Shown: piece by piece, positions 31,717 through 39,987 of the stretch
How the letters are laid out: every line of letters begins with the position of its first letter
How positions within the stretch are numbered: position 1 is the stretch's first letter
Origin: Cyanobacteria bacterium UBA7694
GTDB taxonomy: Bacteria > Cyanobacteriota > Sericytochromatia > UBA7694
NCBI GenBank assembly: GCA_002482705.1
Contig: DLGM01000366.1
Span: 1-40,229 of the forward strand
Direction: 5' to 3'
Length of the DNA stretch: 40,229 nt
The notes under the pieces: generated by a model
Told to the model about the DNA's origin: nothing
Databases searched by the model: none
What the model saw: the letters and a program-made list of their open reading frames with translations, nothing else
Position numbers and translations under genes: made by a program

Positions 31717-32019
31717 ATGCCTGGTTTAACCCACTATCTCTCCGTCAGCGCCATCCTCTTTTTTCTGGGGCTGACAGGCTTTCTAAGCCGCAAAAATATT
31801 TTTATTATGTTGCTCTCAATTGAGCTGATGCTCAACGGCATTAACCTGAGTTTTGTTGCCTTTGCCCGCCACTTGAATCAAATGGACGGGCATGTCTTTG
31901 TATTTTTTGTCATTGGCGTTGCGGCCGCAGAAGCGGCAATTAGTCTGGCCTTGGTGATTCTACTGTTTAAAAACCGTGACACCATCAATGTCGATGACTA
32001 TAACGCCATGAAAGGTTAA
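31717..32019 (+). CDS. nuoK: NADH-quinone oxidoreductase subunit K
   Basis: A 100-residue, three-helix subunit of complex I. It has the typical LSIELMLNGINLSFVAFARH with the conserved membrane glutamate (E in SIELMLN) and AAAEAAISLALVIL with the second glutamate, both part of the proton path. Length and order (between J and L) are as in most bacteria. It lies 2 bases after nuoJ and 5 bases before nuoL. Confidence 0.95.
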   Translation: MPGLTHYLSVSAILFFLGLTGFLSRKNIFIMLLSIELMLNGINLSFVAFARHLNQMDGHVFVFFVIGVAAAEAAISLALVILLFKNRDTINVDDYNAMKG

Positions 32020-32024
32020 CCGCT

Positions 32025-33992
32025 ATGACAACATCGTCCTCTCATGATGCAATCCTTCACACTGCGGTGACACTTCAAGATACCCCTTTGCTGCCAGCCA
32101 TTCTCGCAGCCCCCCTTTTGGGAGCTGTGGTATTAGGTCTGCTGACACTCTTGAACACCCGTAAAACACAGGGACCTTCCGAGCAATGGGTCACCATCAT
32201 TGCTTGTGCAGGCCCGGTATTGGCCACTCTCCTCTCAGGGGCCCTGTTCATCCAAATGTTGGGGCAACCCGATTTGGTCTTCCATCAGACGCTATTTAGC
32301 TGGATCAAAACCAGCAGCTTTGACCTGCAACTGGGGCTGACGCTGGATCGCCTCTCTGGGCTGATGGTACTCATGATCACCTTTATTGGCTCATTGATCC
32401 ATGTCTTTTCCAGCGCCTATATGCACGGTGACCGGGGTTTTAGCCGTTATTTCACCTATCTAAACCTCTTCCTTTTTGCCATGCTGATGCTGATTTTGTC
32501 CGACAACTTGGTCGGGCTCTTCATGGGCTGGGAAGGAGTGGGGGTTTGTTCCTTCTTATTAATTGGCTTTTGGTTTAATGACCCCCAAAAAGCCGCCGCC
32601 GGAACCAAGGCCTTTGTGGTCAACCGGGTAGGTGACTTTGGTTTTATCCTCGGGATCTTCCTGCTTTTCCAAGCTGTTGGAGCTTTCGACTTCATTCATA
32701 TTCAAGAAAAAATTGCCACTATCTCCCCCCTGCAACTAAACCTGATTGCCCTGTTACTCCTGATCGGTGCTTTGGGTAAATCGGCCCAAATCCCTTTGCA
32801 TGTGTGGTTGCCCGATGCAATGGCAGGCCCGACCCCCGTCAGTGCCCTGATCCACGCTGCAACGATGGTCACGGCTGGGGTATACCTGATTTCGCGCATG
32901 CATTTCTTATACGATTTGACCCCAGTTGTGGGTGCATTGATTGTCACCATTGGCGGATTAACCGCCCTGATGGCCGCCTCCATTGCCCTGGTACAGGACG
33001 ACATTAAAAAGGTGCTGGCTTATTCCACCGTCAGCCAACTGGGTTATATGTTCATGGGTGTAGGCGCTGGTGCCTATGCCGCAGGCATCTTTCACGTCTT
33101 TACCCACGCCTTTTTTAAGGCCGCCCTGTTCTTAGGCGCTGGTGCCGTGATTCATGCCCTGCACCATGAACAAAACCTCTGGAAGATGGGCGGGTTACGC
33201 CCGTTATTAAAAGTGACGGCCTTTGCCATGGGGGTTTCGACCCTGGCAATTGCGGGGGTTCCACCCTTTGCAGGTTTCTTCAGCAAAGACGAAATTTTGT
33301 GGGCTCTTTGGGAAAATCACTACTACTTCTTTTGGGGAGTGGGTGTTCTCACCGCAGGCCTGACGGCCTTTTATATGTTCCGCCTGTATATTCTCACCTT
33401 TGAAGGCACACGCCGCTCGACCGTTGAAGTCCATGCTGAACCCATGGCCATGAAACTGCCCTTAATCTTGTTGGGTATTGGAGCCATTAGTGTGGGAGTG
33501 CTGGGTTTGCCTGGTACCCTAGGTCTGCCAAACTGGATCTCCCATTGGATGGAGCCCGTCTTTGGTGCCCACCATGCTCCTGACAATGCCTTTTTATTGT
33601 CGTTGGGCTTGATGGTAGTTTCTTTAAGCGCTGCAGGTTTGGGCATTGTAATGGCCTTTAGCCAATTTTATAAAGCCGATGTACAGCCCCCCGCAGATAA
33701 CTTTAACCCAGTCACCCTTGTGCTCAAAGCCAAATATGGGTTTGACCTGGCCTACAGTTATGGCATTGTCAAACCGCTGATGATGGCTGCCCAACTGCAC
33801 AAAGAAGTGATTGAACCCATGCTCATCGACGGTGCAATTGTCATTGGCAGCAAGGTCTATTATGTCCTTTCACTGATTGTGCGCACATTACAATTTGGCA
33901 ATGTGCGAGCCTATGGCTATTACATGCTGATAGGCATGATTTTGCTGGCATGCTTCTACTTCCTGCTGCGCCAGCCAGGAGTCACCTTATGA
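32025..33992 (+). CDS. nuoL: NADH-quinone oxidoreductase subunit L
   Basis: A 655-residue antiporter-like subunit at the far end of the complex I membrane arm. Conserved blocks include FMGWEGVGVCSFLLIGFW, HVWLPDAMAGPTPVSALIHA, KKVLAYSTVSQLGYMFMGVG and AGVPPFAGFFSKDEILWAL. The C-terminal part contains the extra helices of the long lateral arm (residues about 530-655). The first 25 residues form a polar leader before the first helix. Its stop overlaps the nuoM start by four bases. Confidence 0.96.
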   Translation: MTTSSSHDAILHTAVTLQDTPLLPAILAAPLLGAVVLGLLTLLNTRKTQGPSEQWVTIIACAGPVLATLLSGALFIQMLGQPDLVFHQTLFSWIKTSSFDLQLGLTLDRLSGLMVLMITFIGSLIHVFSSAYMHGDRGFSRYFTYLNLFLFAMLMLILSDNLVGLFMGWEGVGVCSFLLIGFWFNDPQKAAAGTKAFVVNRVGDFGFILGIFLLFQAVGAFDFIHIQEKIATISPLQLNLIALLLLIGALGKSAQIPLHVWLPDAMAGPTPVSALIHAATMVTAGVYLISRMHFLYDLTPVVGALIVTIGGLTALMAASIALVQDDIKKVLAYSTVSQLGYMFMGVGAGAYAAGIFHVFTHAFFKAALFLGAGAVIHALHHEQNLWKMGGLRPLLKVTAFAMGVSTLAIAGVPPFAGFFSKDEILWALWENHYYFFWGVGVLTAGLTAFYMFRLYILTFEGTRRSTVEVHAEPMAMKLPLILLGIGAISVGVLGLPGTLGLPNWISHWMEPVFGAHHAPDNAFLLSLGLMVVSLSAAGLGIVMAFSQFYKADVQPPADNFNPVTLVLKAKYGFDLAYSYGIVKPLMMAAQLHKEVIEPMLIDGAIVIGSKVYYVLSLIVRTLQFGNVRAYGYYMLIGMILLACFYFLLRQPGVTL

Positions 33993-35512
33993 ATTCCATC
34001 TTGCTTTCACTACTGATCTTTTTCCCGCTCCTTTCGGGAGCCGTGCTTTTGTTATTGCCTCGCCGTTTTGGCGCTCAAGTGCGGATGGCCGCTGTAGGTA
34101 TAGCCGCCCTTGAAGCTGTTTTAAGTTTGGTCTTATTCTGCCAATTCCAAGCCCAACCCTCTTTGCAATTCACAGAACAGCGCCCCTGGATTCCCAGTTT
34201 GGGGATTGAGTATCATCTCGGCGTAGATGGTTTGAGCCTGATGCTCATCGTGCTGACAACACTGTTTACAGTGATTGCCATGTTAGCAAGCTGGAATCAG
34301 GTTGAGCATAGACCCGGCTCCTACTTTTCACTCATTCTGCTCTTTGAAGCAGGGCTGATCGGTACCGCTCTGGCGGTCGATTTGGTGCTGTTCTATCTCT
34401 TCTGGGAATTGATGCTGATCCCTGTGTTCTTCCTCATCGGCATCTGGGGCGGCGCTAAACGCATCCAGGCCGTGACTAAATTTGTCATTTATACCATGGC
34501 TGGTTCGTTGGTTTTACTGTTGAGCATTCTGTATCTGGGTGTGCAGTACCACCAAAAAACGGGCGCTTGGACCTTTAACCTCCTCGATCTGTATCAAGTG
34601 CCCATGGGCCTGCATTGGAGCGCTGAGCTTCTGTTCTTTGGATTTGCTCTGGCCTTCCTGATCAAAATCCCGATTTTCCCTCTACACACCTGGTTGCCAG
34701 ATGCTTACGCAGAAGCCCCCACTCCGATCACCTTCTTGTTATCGGGGATTATGGCCAAGATGGGCATTTATGGCCTACTGCGCATTAGTCTACCGCTGTT
34801 CCCAGAAGTGGTTGCCAAATGGGCTCCGATTTTGTCCATTGTAGCCATTATTGGTTTGGTCTATGCAGCAGTGACAGCCCTGGCTCAAACCGATATCAAG
34901 CGCCTGATTGCGTATTCGTCGATCAGCCACTTAGGCCTGATTGCCTTGGGGGTGTTTACCTGGAATCTGTCGTCACTCAACGGCACCCTGTATCACATCG
35001 TCAACCATGCGGTTGCAACAGGCGCCCTCTTCCTGTTGGTACATCTGCTCGAAACCCGCACAGGCACGCGTGACATTCGGGAGCTGGGGGGGCTGGCAAC
35101 CTCAGCCCCAATCTTTGCCGTGATTTTTATGCTCATGACCTTTGCCTCGATTGGCGTTCCGGGGCTCAACGGCTTTGTGGGTGAGTTCCTCATCCTTTTA
35201 GGTGTCACGACCCATCAGCCTATCCTGGGTGCAATGGCAGCAACAACGCTGATTTTCTCAGCTGCATATATGCTTTGGTTAACCCAGCGCTTCTTGTTTG
35301 GGCCCCAGACAGAGCTGGTAAAAACCCATGAAAACCTCGAACTGGCTCCCCGTCAGGTGCTCTTGCTCACGCCGTTTATTTTGGCCGTAATTGTCATGGG
35401 CGTTTATACAGCTCCCGTGATCGATCGGATCGAACCCACGGTCAAGCAATACCCGCACAGCCAAAACATCCAACTCCACGTGGCCCTGCCGGGAGAAGCT
35501 CTTTATGAATAG
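33989..35512 (+). CDS. nuoM: NADH-quinone oxidoreductase subunit M
   Basis: A 507-residue antiporter-like complex I subunit with about fourteen helices. Landmarks are DGLSLMLIVLTTLFTVIAML, the catalytic glutamate helix FWELMLIPVFFLIGIWGG, HTWLPDAYAEAPTPITFLLS, and KRLIAYSSISHLGLIALG. I use the ATG at 33989, which overlaps the nuoL stop and gives the usual N-terminus (MNSILLSLLIFFPLLSG); a longer frame starts inside nuoL. The stop region overlaps nuoN by 8 bases. Confidence 0.96.
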   Translation: MNSILLSLLIFFPLLSGAVLLLLPRRFGAQVRMAAVGIAALEAVLSLVLFCQFQAQPSLQFTEQRPWIPSLGIEYHLGVDGLSLMLIVLTTLFTVIAMLASWNQVEHRPGSYFSLILLFEAGLIGTALAVDLVLFYLFWELMLIPVFFLIGIWGGAKRIQAVTKFVIYTMAGSLVLLLSILYLGVQYHQKTGAWTFNLLDLYQVPMGLHWSAELLFFGFALAFLIKIPIFPLHTWLPDAYAEAPTPITFLLSGIMAKMGIYGLLRISLPLFPEVVAKWAPILSIVAIIGLVYAAVTALAQTDIKRLIAYSSISHLGLIALGVFTWNLSSLNGTLYHIVNHAVATGALFLLVHLLETRTGTRDIRELGGLATSAPIFAVIFMLMTFASIGVPGLNGFVGEFLILLGVTTHQPILGAMAATTLIFSAAYMLWLTQRFLFGPQTELVKTHENLELAPRQVLLLTPFILAVIVMGVYTAPVIDRIEPTVKQYPHSQNIQLHVALPGEALYE

Positions 35513-36995
35513 TGCACTTTTTACCTTTTTACCTTTAGGGCTGGTTATTACTTGGGGCATTTTGTTGCTCTTGTTGGGGGCTTTTTTACCCAACGAACGG
35601 CGCAGTCTGCTCACTTCCATAGCCGCTTTGGGCGCAGCAGTCAGTGGTGTGGCCACCCTGTTTAGCTACCAGCAAATGCTCAAAGCTGGGGGCACATTGG
35701 CTCCACTGGGCAATTTTTATGTGCTCGACACCTTCGCCGTCTTTTTCCATCTGCTCACGCTCTTTGCCTTATTGGTCACAGTCCTGATTTCGTCGTTTTA
35801 TTTAGAACGAGAAAACCTACAGCGGGGTGAATATTTTGCTCTGCTCTTTTTCAGCCTCAGCGGCATGATGATTTTGGCTTCGTCCAAAGAACTCATGACC
35901 CTGTTTGTTGGCCTCGAAATTGTTTCCATGTCGGTCTATACCTTGGTGGGTTACCAACGCACCAGCCTGCGCTCCAACGAAGGGGCATTTAAATATTTCT
36001 TGCTGGGTTCTTTGGCCTCCGCCATTTTGCTTTATGGCATCGCCCTGATGTATGGTGTGACTGGCACCACCCAACTGGCAGGGCTGCGCGATTATTTCTT
36101 GTCGCGCGCCCATACACCCCTGTCAGGTTTAGCCATGATTTTAATGCTCAGTGGTTTGGGCTTTAAGATCGCTGCCGTTCCCTTCCACACCTGGACACCA
36201 GATGCTTATGAAGGTGCACCGATGCCGATCACGGGTTTTATGGCCACCGCCGTCAAAGCGGGTGTATTTGCCCTGCTGATCCGGGTTCTTGGTGAGGGCT
36301 TGGTCGATCTTCGTGCCTACTGGGTTGACCTGATTGCTATCTTGGCTGCTGTCACAATGCTCGTTGGCAATATGATGGCCTTTGTACAAACCAGCTTTAA
36401 GCGCATGTTGGCCTATTCCAGCATTGTGCACACGGGTTATTTGTTAGTGGGTGTAACCGCTTTAAGCAACCAAAGCAACAATCAAGCCGTGTCAGCTTTG
36501 CTCTATTACCTCTTGATCTACGTGCTCAGTTCTTTGGGTGTCTTTGCCGCCCTGACGTTATTGAGCGCCCGTCGCGAGGCACACACAAAATTGAGTGATT
36601 ATGCCGGTTTGGCCTCTGAATACCCCTTTGCAGCTTTTGCCTTGAGCCTATTTATGCTGTCGTTTATTGGGGTACCCCCATTGGGTGGTTTCTTTGCCAA
36701 GTATTACCTGTTTGCAACCACCTTAGGAGCCCAACAGGTGCTGCTAACTGGCTTTGCCATTCTCAACAGCGTGCTTGCCATTGCCTACTATCTGCGGGTG
36801 GTAACCACCCTGTATATGCAGCCCACTGGTGAACATTGGGCCCAACAACAGGCGCGTCCAGTGGCGATCACGGCTGTGCTTGCCATTACTGCCCTGACAG
36901 TGTTTTGGGCCGGGTTTGGCCCCTTTAACCTGGGAGTGTTCCCCGGTATTAACAGCCTGATGAATTGGTTACAAACGGCCAGTTTGGTGGGTTAA
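35505..36995 (+). CDS. nuoN: NADH-quinone oxidoreductase subunit N
   Basis: A 496-residue antiporter-like complex I subunit. Conserved stretches are LEIVSMSVYTLVGYQRTS with the proton-path glutamate, FHTWTPDAYEGAPMPITGFM, KRMLAYSSIVHTGYLLVGVT and GVPPLGGFFAKYYLF. Length is as usual. It is the last gene of the nuoJKLMN operon; its ATG lies inside the nuoM end (8-base overlap) and a long hairpin follows its stop by about 20 bases. Confidence 0.96.
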   Translation: MNSALFTFLPLGLVITWGILLLLLGAFLPNERRSLLTSIAALGAAVSGVATLFSYQQMLKAGGTLAPLGNFYVLDTFAVFFHLLTLFALLVTVLISSFYLERENLQRGEYFALLFFSLSGMMILASSKELMTLFVGLEIVSMSVYTLVGYQRTSLRSNEGAFKYFLLGSLASAILLYGIALMYGVTGTTQLAGLRDYFLSRAHTPLSGLAMILMLSGLGFKIAAVPFHTWTPDAYEGAPMPITGFMATAVKAGVFALLIRVLGEGLVDLRAYWVDLIAILAAVTMLVGNMMAFVQTSFKRMLAYSSIVHTGYLLVGVTALSNQSNNQAVSALLYYLLIYVLSSLGVFAALTLLSARREAHTKLSDYAGLASEYPFAAFALSLFMLSFIGVPPLGGFFAKYYLFATTLGAQQVLLTGFAILNSVLAIAYYLRVVTTLYMQPTGEHWAQQQARPVAITAVLAITALTVFWAGFGPFNLGVFPGINSLMNWLQTASLVG

Positions 36996-37014
36996 CCCTT
37001 CCGTTTTTGCTGTG

Positions 37015-37045
37015 CAAGACCCCTGACAAATTGTCAGGGGTCTTG
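37015..37045 (+). terminator. Strong 14-bp hairpin after nuoN
   Basis: CAAGACCCCTGACA pairs perfectly with TGTCAGGGGTCTTG around a 3-base loop (AAT). The stem is long and GC-rich, but only GCATTTG follows, so the T-tract is poor. It probably ends or stabilises the nuo message; intrinsic termination strength is uncertain. Confidence 0.6.
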
Positions 37046-37083
37046 GCATTTGAAATACATGATCTCGGCTTGTTCTATAGGCC

Positions 37084-37100
37084 TACACTTATTAAGTGTA
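37084..37100. promoter_or_regulatory. Perfect inverted repeat upstream of the ndh promoter
   Basis: TACACTT-ATT-AAGTGTA is a 7-bp perfect dyad lying just upstream of the expected -35 region of ndh. Its size and place fit a dimeric repressor or activator site. It does not match the Rex or FNR consensus that I know. Inference only. Confidence 0.35.
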
Positions 37101-37125
37101 CGTTTTCCACTTGCTCTTCAAGTTG

Positions 37126-37134
37126 TGGTAAAAT
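37126..37134 (+). promoter_or_regulatory. Candidate extended -10 promoter for ndh
   Basis: TG-G-TAAAAT (hexamer 37129-37134), matching -10 consensus in five of six positions, with no good -35. The leader before the ATG at 37192 would be about 50 bases. Confidence 0.45.
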
Positions 37135-37191
37135 AGGCGTAGAATTTGCAGATTCCACCCACCCGTTTTGGCCTAGCCAAAGGAGGTCTTT

Positions 37192-38508
37192 ATGACTCGC
37201 CCACGTATTGCAATTATCGGAGGGGGTTTTGGCGGTTTATATACTGCCCAACATCTGCATCATGCCCCCGCACAACTGACGCTCATTGATCGTCGCAACT
37301 TTCATTTATTTCAACCGTTACTCTACCAAGTCGCTACCGGCGGCCTCTCTCCGGCAAATATCGCCGCCCCCCTGCGCGCCATCTTAAAACACCAGACCAA
37401 TACCGAAGTCTTGTTGGCAGAAGTCAGCACCCTTGATCCGGCAGCCCGCCTGATTCATTTTAGCGATGGCGAAAGCCTAAGTTATGACTATTTGGTGGTT
37501 GCCACCGGGGCCAGCCACAACTACTTTGGCAATGCCCACTGGGAGCAACATGCGCCTGGCCTGAAAACCTTAGAAGACGCCACCGAAATCCGCCGTAAGG
37601 TCTTATTGGCCTTTGAAAGCGCCGAACGGGAAACAGACCCGCAGCGCCGCCAAGCCCTGCTCACCTTTGTGGTCGTAGGGGGTGGCCCAACAGGTGTGGA
37701 GTTAGCTGGAGCCTTAGGTGAAATCGCTCACCAAACCCTCAAAGGCAACTTCCGCCGTATGGATCCGGCTCAGGCCAAAATATACCTCATTGAAGCCGGA
37801 GAGCGTATTCTTCCCCCTTATGATCCCAGCCTTTCGGCCCAAGCGGTCATTTCCCTCGAACAATTAGGTGCAACCGTACGAACCCGTACCCAAGTGATCG
37901 ACATCCAAGCGGATCATGTACGCCTGCGCCATCAAGATCAGGAGGAAGTCTTGCCCACCCATACCGTACTCTGGGCTGCAGGGGTTCAGGCTTCCCCCTT
38001 GGGGAAAATATTGGCTACGGCCACCGGGGCCGAACTAGATCGGGTCGGACGTATCAAAGTCAACCCCGATTTGACGCTGCCCAATCACGCTGAGATTTAT
38101 GTCTTAGGAGATTTGGCCCACTGTGTTGGGCCCAGTGGCCAACCCCTCCCGGGTGTTGCGCCTGTAGCAATGCAACAAGGCACCTATGTCGCACAGCATC
38201 TCTTGGCGCGCTTACAGGGACAGACCCACCCACCTGAACCCTTTGTCTATTTTGACAAAGGCAATATGGCGACCATTGGTCGTAAGCTGGCGGTCGTTGA
38301 AAGCGGCAAAATGAAGGTCAGTGGTTTCTTGGCTTGGCTGATGTGGTTGTTTATTCACATTGTTTACCTGATCGAGTTTGGGAACCGTGTCCAAGTGGTC
38401 TTGCAATGGGGATGGAACTATCTGACTCGCAACCGCTCAGCCCGCTTGATTACGGGTGCAAACAGGCTTCCTGGCAGTACCCACAATCAGGATAAAATAG
38501 CCCGCTAA
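37192..38508 (+). CDS. ndh: Type II NADH dehydrogenase (NDH-2)
   Basis: A 438-residue flavoprotein that passes electrons from NADH to quinone without pumping protons. FAD binding is shown by IAIIGGGFGGLYTA near the N-terminus and by VLGDLAHC near residue 305; NAD binding by VVVGGGPTGVELAGALGE (about 160-177). The quinone-site segment VAPVAMQQGTYVA is present. The C-terminal membrane-binding part FLAWLMWLFIHIVYLIEFGN is of the bacterial type. AAAGGAGG precedes the ATG. It has its own promoter between the nuo hairpin and the start. The alternative that it is a sulphide or other quinone reductase is unlikely, since no active-site cysteine pattern is seen. Confidence 0.93.
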   Translation: MTRPRIAIIGGGFGGLYTAQHLHHAPAQLTLIDRRNFHLFQPLLYQVATGGLSPANIAAPLRAILKHQTNTEVLLAEVSTLDPAARLIHFSDGESLSYDYLVVATGASHNYFGNAHWEQHAPGLKTLEDATEIRRKVLLAFESAERETDPQRRQALLTFVVVGGGPTGVELAGALGEIAHQTLKGNFRRMDPAQAKIYLIEAGERILPPYDPSLSAQAVISLEQLGATVRTRTQVIDIQADHVRLRHQDQEEVLPTHTVLWAAGVQASPLGKILATATGAELDRVGRIKVNPDLTLPNHAEIYVLGDLAHCVGPSGQPLPGVAPVAMQQGTYVAQHLLARLQGQTHPPEPFVYFDKGNMATIGRKLAVVESGKMKVSGFLAWLMWLFIHIVYLIEFGNRVQVVLQWGWNYLTRNRSARLITGANRLPGSTHNQDKIAR

Positions 38509-38978
38509 GAAGCTGGCTGAGTAGGAGCAGCACTGGCAGGTGGCGGGGCCCGCATTTCCGCCCCAATTTTAACGGCGGACACCCAGCTCCGTGCGGTAAA
38601 GGTAACGGTCATTAAAATCAGGAAAAAGAGATTGGGCACCAACCAATCGGGCAGCGGGCGGCGGCGAAAATAGAGCAGCGTTCCGGCTCCCGCTAAGCCT
38701 GTGACCAAGGCGCCCACCAGGGCAAATTTGGTCATGCGATAGTGTTTGTCGATGGCCAGTTCAGCCACTTGGGTATGGGCTGGCATTTGTTGCCGGGTGG
38801 GATGCCCCGAGAGGTAAAGAGGTACCATACACAGACCCGCCAAACCAAAAGCCACACAAGCCCAACGCACAAAACGCTCTTGGCGCTTCAATGCTCCCCA
38901 GAAAAAAAGCACTAGGGCTGTGCCCAAACACAATAAGTAGGGAACAAACGAAATATGATGAAGCTGTGTGGCCGTCAT
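38505..38978 (-). CDS. Small four-helix membrane protein (DUF2231-like appearance)
   Basis: A 157-residue protein with four hydrophobic segments (about residues 11-29, 38-56, 85-103 and 112-128). The N-terminal LHHISFVPYLL, the LYLSGHPTRQQM end of helix two and the HTQVAELAIDKHYRM segment before helix three resemble the DUF2231 family of haem- or quinone-related membrane proteins; this match is by eye and tentative. Several His lie near membrane edges. GAGGT precedes the ATG at 38978. It converges on ndh with a 4-base overlap. Function unknown. Confidence 0.68.
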   Translation of the reverse strand: MTATQLHHISFVPYLLCLGTALVLFFWGALKRQERFVRWACVAFGLAGLCMVPLYLSGHPTRQQMPAHTQVAELAIDKHYRMTKFALVGALVTGLAGAGTLLYFRRRPLPDWLVPNLFFLILMTVTFTARSWVSAVKIGAEMRAPPPASAAPTQPAS

Positions 38979-39029
38979 AGTACCTCAAATCCACACCTAT
39001 GATAGCACGGGGCAAGGGCTGAAGGCCTA

Positions 39030-39038
39030 TGGTATAAT
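39030..39038 (+). promoter_or_regulatory. Extended -10 promoter for the purine nucleoside phosphorylase gene
   Basis: TG-G-TATAAT with a perfect hexamer at 39033-39038 and no good -35. It would give a long leader of about 120 bases before the ATG at 39166. Confidence 0.55.
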
Positions 39039-39082
39039 TGGCAGTTGTTTGTGGTGTTTAACAAAAATCACCCTTACAGGCT

Positions 39083-39146
39083 CTCCATGGGAGTATTCCG
39101 CGAATTTGCGCTCCTTGAGCGCAGCTGGCAAGGCAAGCCTACCAGC
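39083..39146 (+). promoter_or_regulatory. Hairpin-rich 5' leader of the phosphorylase gene
   Basis: Three hairpins follow one another in the expected leader: CTCC-ATG-GGAG (39083-39093), the perfect TGCGCTC-CTT-GAGCGCA (39107-39123), and GCTGG...CCAGC (39124-39146) with an inner AGG/CCT. No match to a purine riboswitch core was recognised. It may regulate or protect the message, or be an unnamed cis-acting RNA. Confidence 0.35.
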
Positions 39147-39165
39147 ACCATAGAAAGGCACTTTA

Positions 39166-39987
39166 ATGACGTATCCCAAAGAACATCTTGAAAATACCGC
39201 TGCATTTATTCGTAAACACACCTCTATTCAACCCGAATATGGCATTATTCTGGGCTCCGGTCTGGGCGTGATTGCTGAAAGCATGGAAGAAGCAGTCCGT
39301 ATCCCCTACAGCGAAATCCCCCATTTCCTGAAATCTACTGCCCCTGGTCATGCGGGCAATCTGGTGATTGGCAAACTGAATGGCAAAGCCGTCATGGTCA
39401 TGCAAGGGCGCTTTCACACCTACGAAGGGTATACCCAACAGGAAGTCACCTATCCTATCGCTGCCATGAAAGAAATGGGCGCCCACACCCTGATCGTCAC
39501 CTGCGCCACCGGGGGCCTGAACTATAACTTTAAAGCGGGCGATATTATGTTGATCCGCGATCATATCAACTTTACCGGTAGCAACCCCCTGATTGGTCAT
39601 AATGACGAAGCTGTGGGCCCTCGCTTCCCCGTTATGTTTGATGCTTATACCCCCGAACTGCGAAAAGTAGCTCACTCCGCCGCCTTAAAAGCAGGCATCC
39701 GCCTCCATGAAGGCATTTACTGCGGCATCACCGGCCCGGTGTTTTATACCCCAGCCGAACTGCGCATGCTCATGCAGTGGGGTGCTGACTCGATTGGCAT
39801 GTCCACAGTTCCCGAGGTGATTAATGCCGTACATCGCGGCATGAAAGTCATGGGCTTGGCCCTGATCAGCGATATTGCCATCCCCGACGGCGGGCACCAC
39901 GCCACCGGGGATGACGTGCTCCGCACCGTTAAAGAGAGCAGCGAAACCTTTACCCGCTTACTCAATAGCATTATGGCTGAGCTCTAG
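39166..39987 (+). CDS. Purine nucleoside phosphorylase (trimeric PNP/MTAP family)
   Basis: A 273-residue phosphorylase that splits purine nucleosides with phosphate in purine salvage. Phosphate-site residues are present: S31 (ILGSGLG), R82 and H84 (QGRFHTYEGY) and S213 (GMSTVPEV). The base-site motifs differ from the classical 6-oxopurine enzymes: the usual GPSFET is GPVFYT (Y194 at the Glu position) and the usual LITN is LISD (D236 at the Asn position). In known enzymes these positions control 6-oxo versus 6-amino purine choice, so adenosine-type or methylthioadenosine use is possible. AAAGG precedes the ATG. The stop overlaps the next start by one base, linking it to an ABC permease. Confidence 0.9.
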   Translation: MTYPKEHLENTAAFIRKHTSIQPEYGIILGSGLGVIAESMEEAVRIPYSEIPHFLKSTAPGHAGNLVIGKLNGKAVMVMQGRFHTYEGYTQQEVTYPIAAMKEMGAHTLIVTCATGGLNYNFKAGDIMLIRDHINFTGSNPLIGHNDEAVGPRFPVMFDAYTPELRKVAHSAALKAGIRLHEGIYCGITGPVFYTPAELRMLMQWGADSIGMSTVPEVINAVHRGMKVMGLALISDIAIPDGGHHATGDDVLRTVKESSETFTRLLNSIMAEL

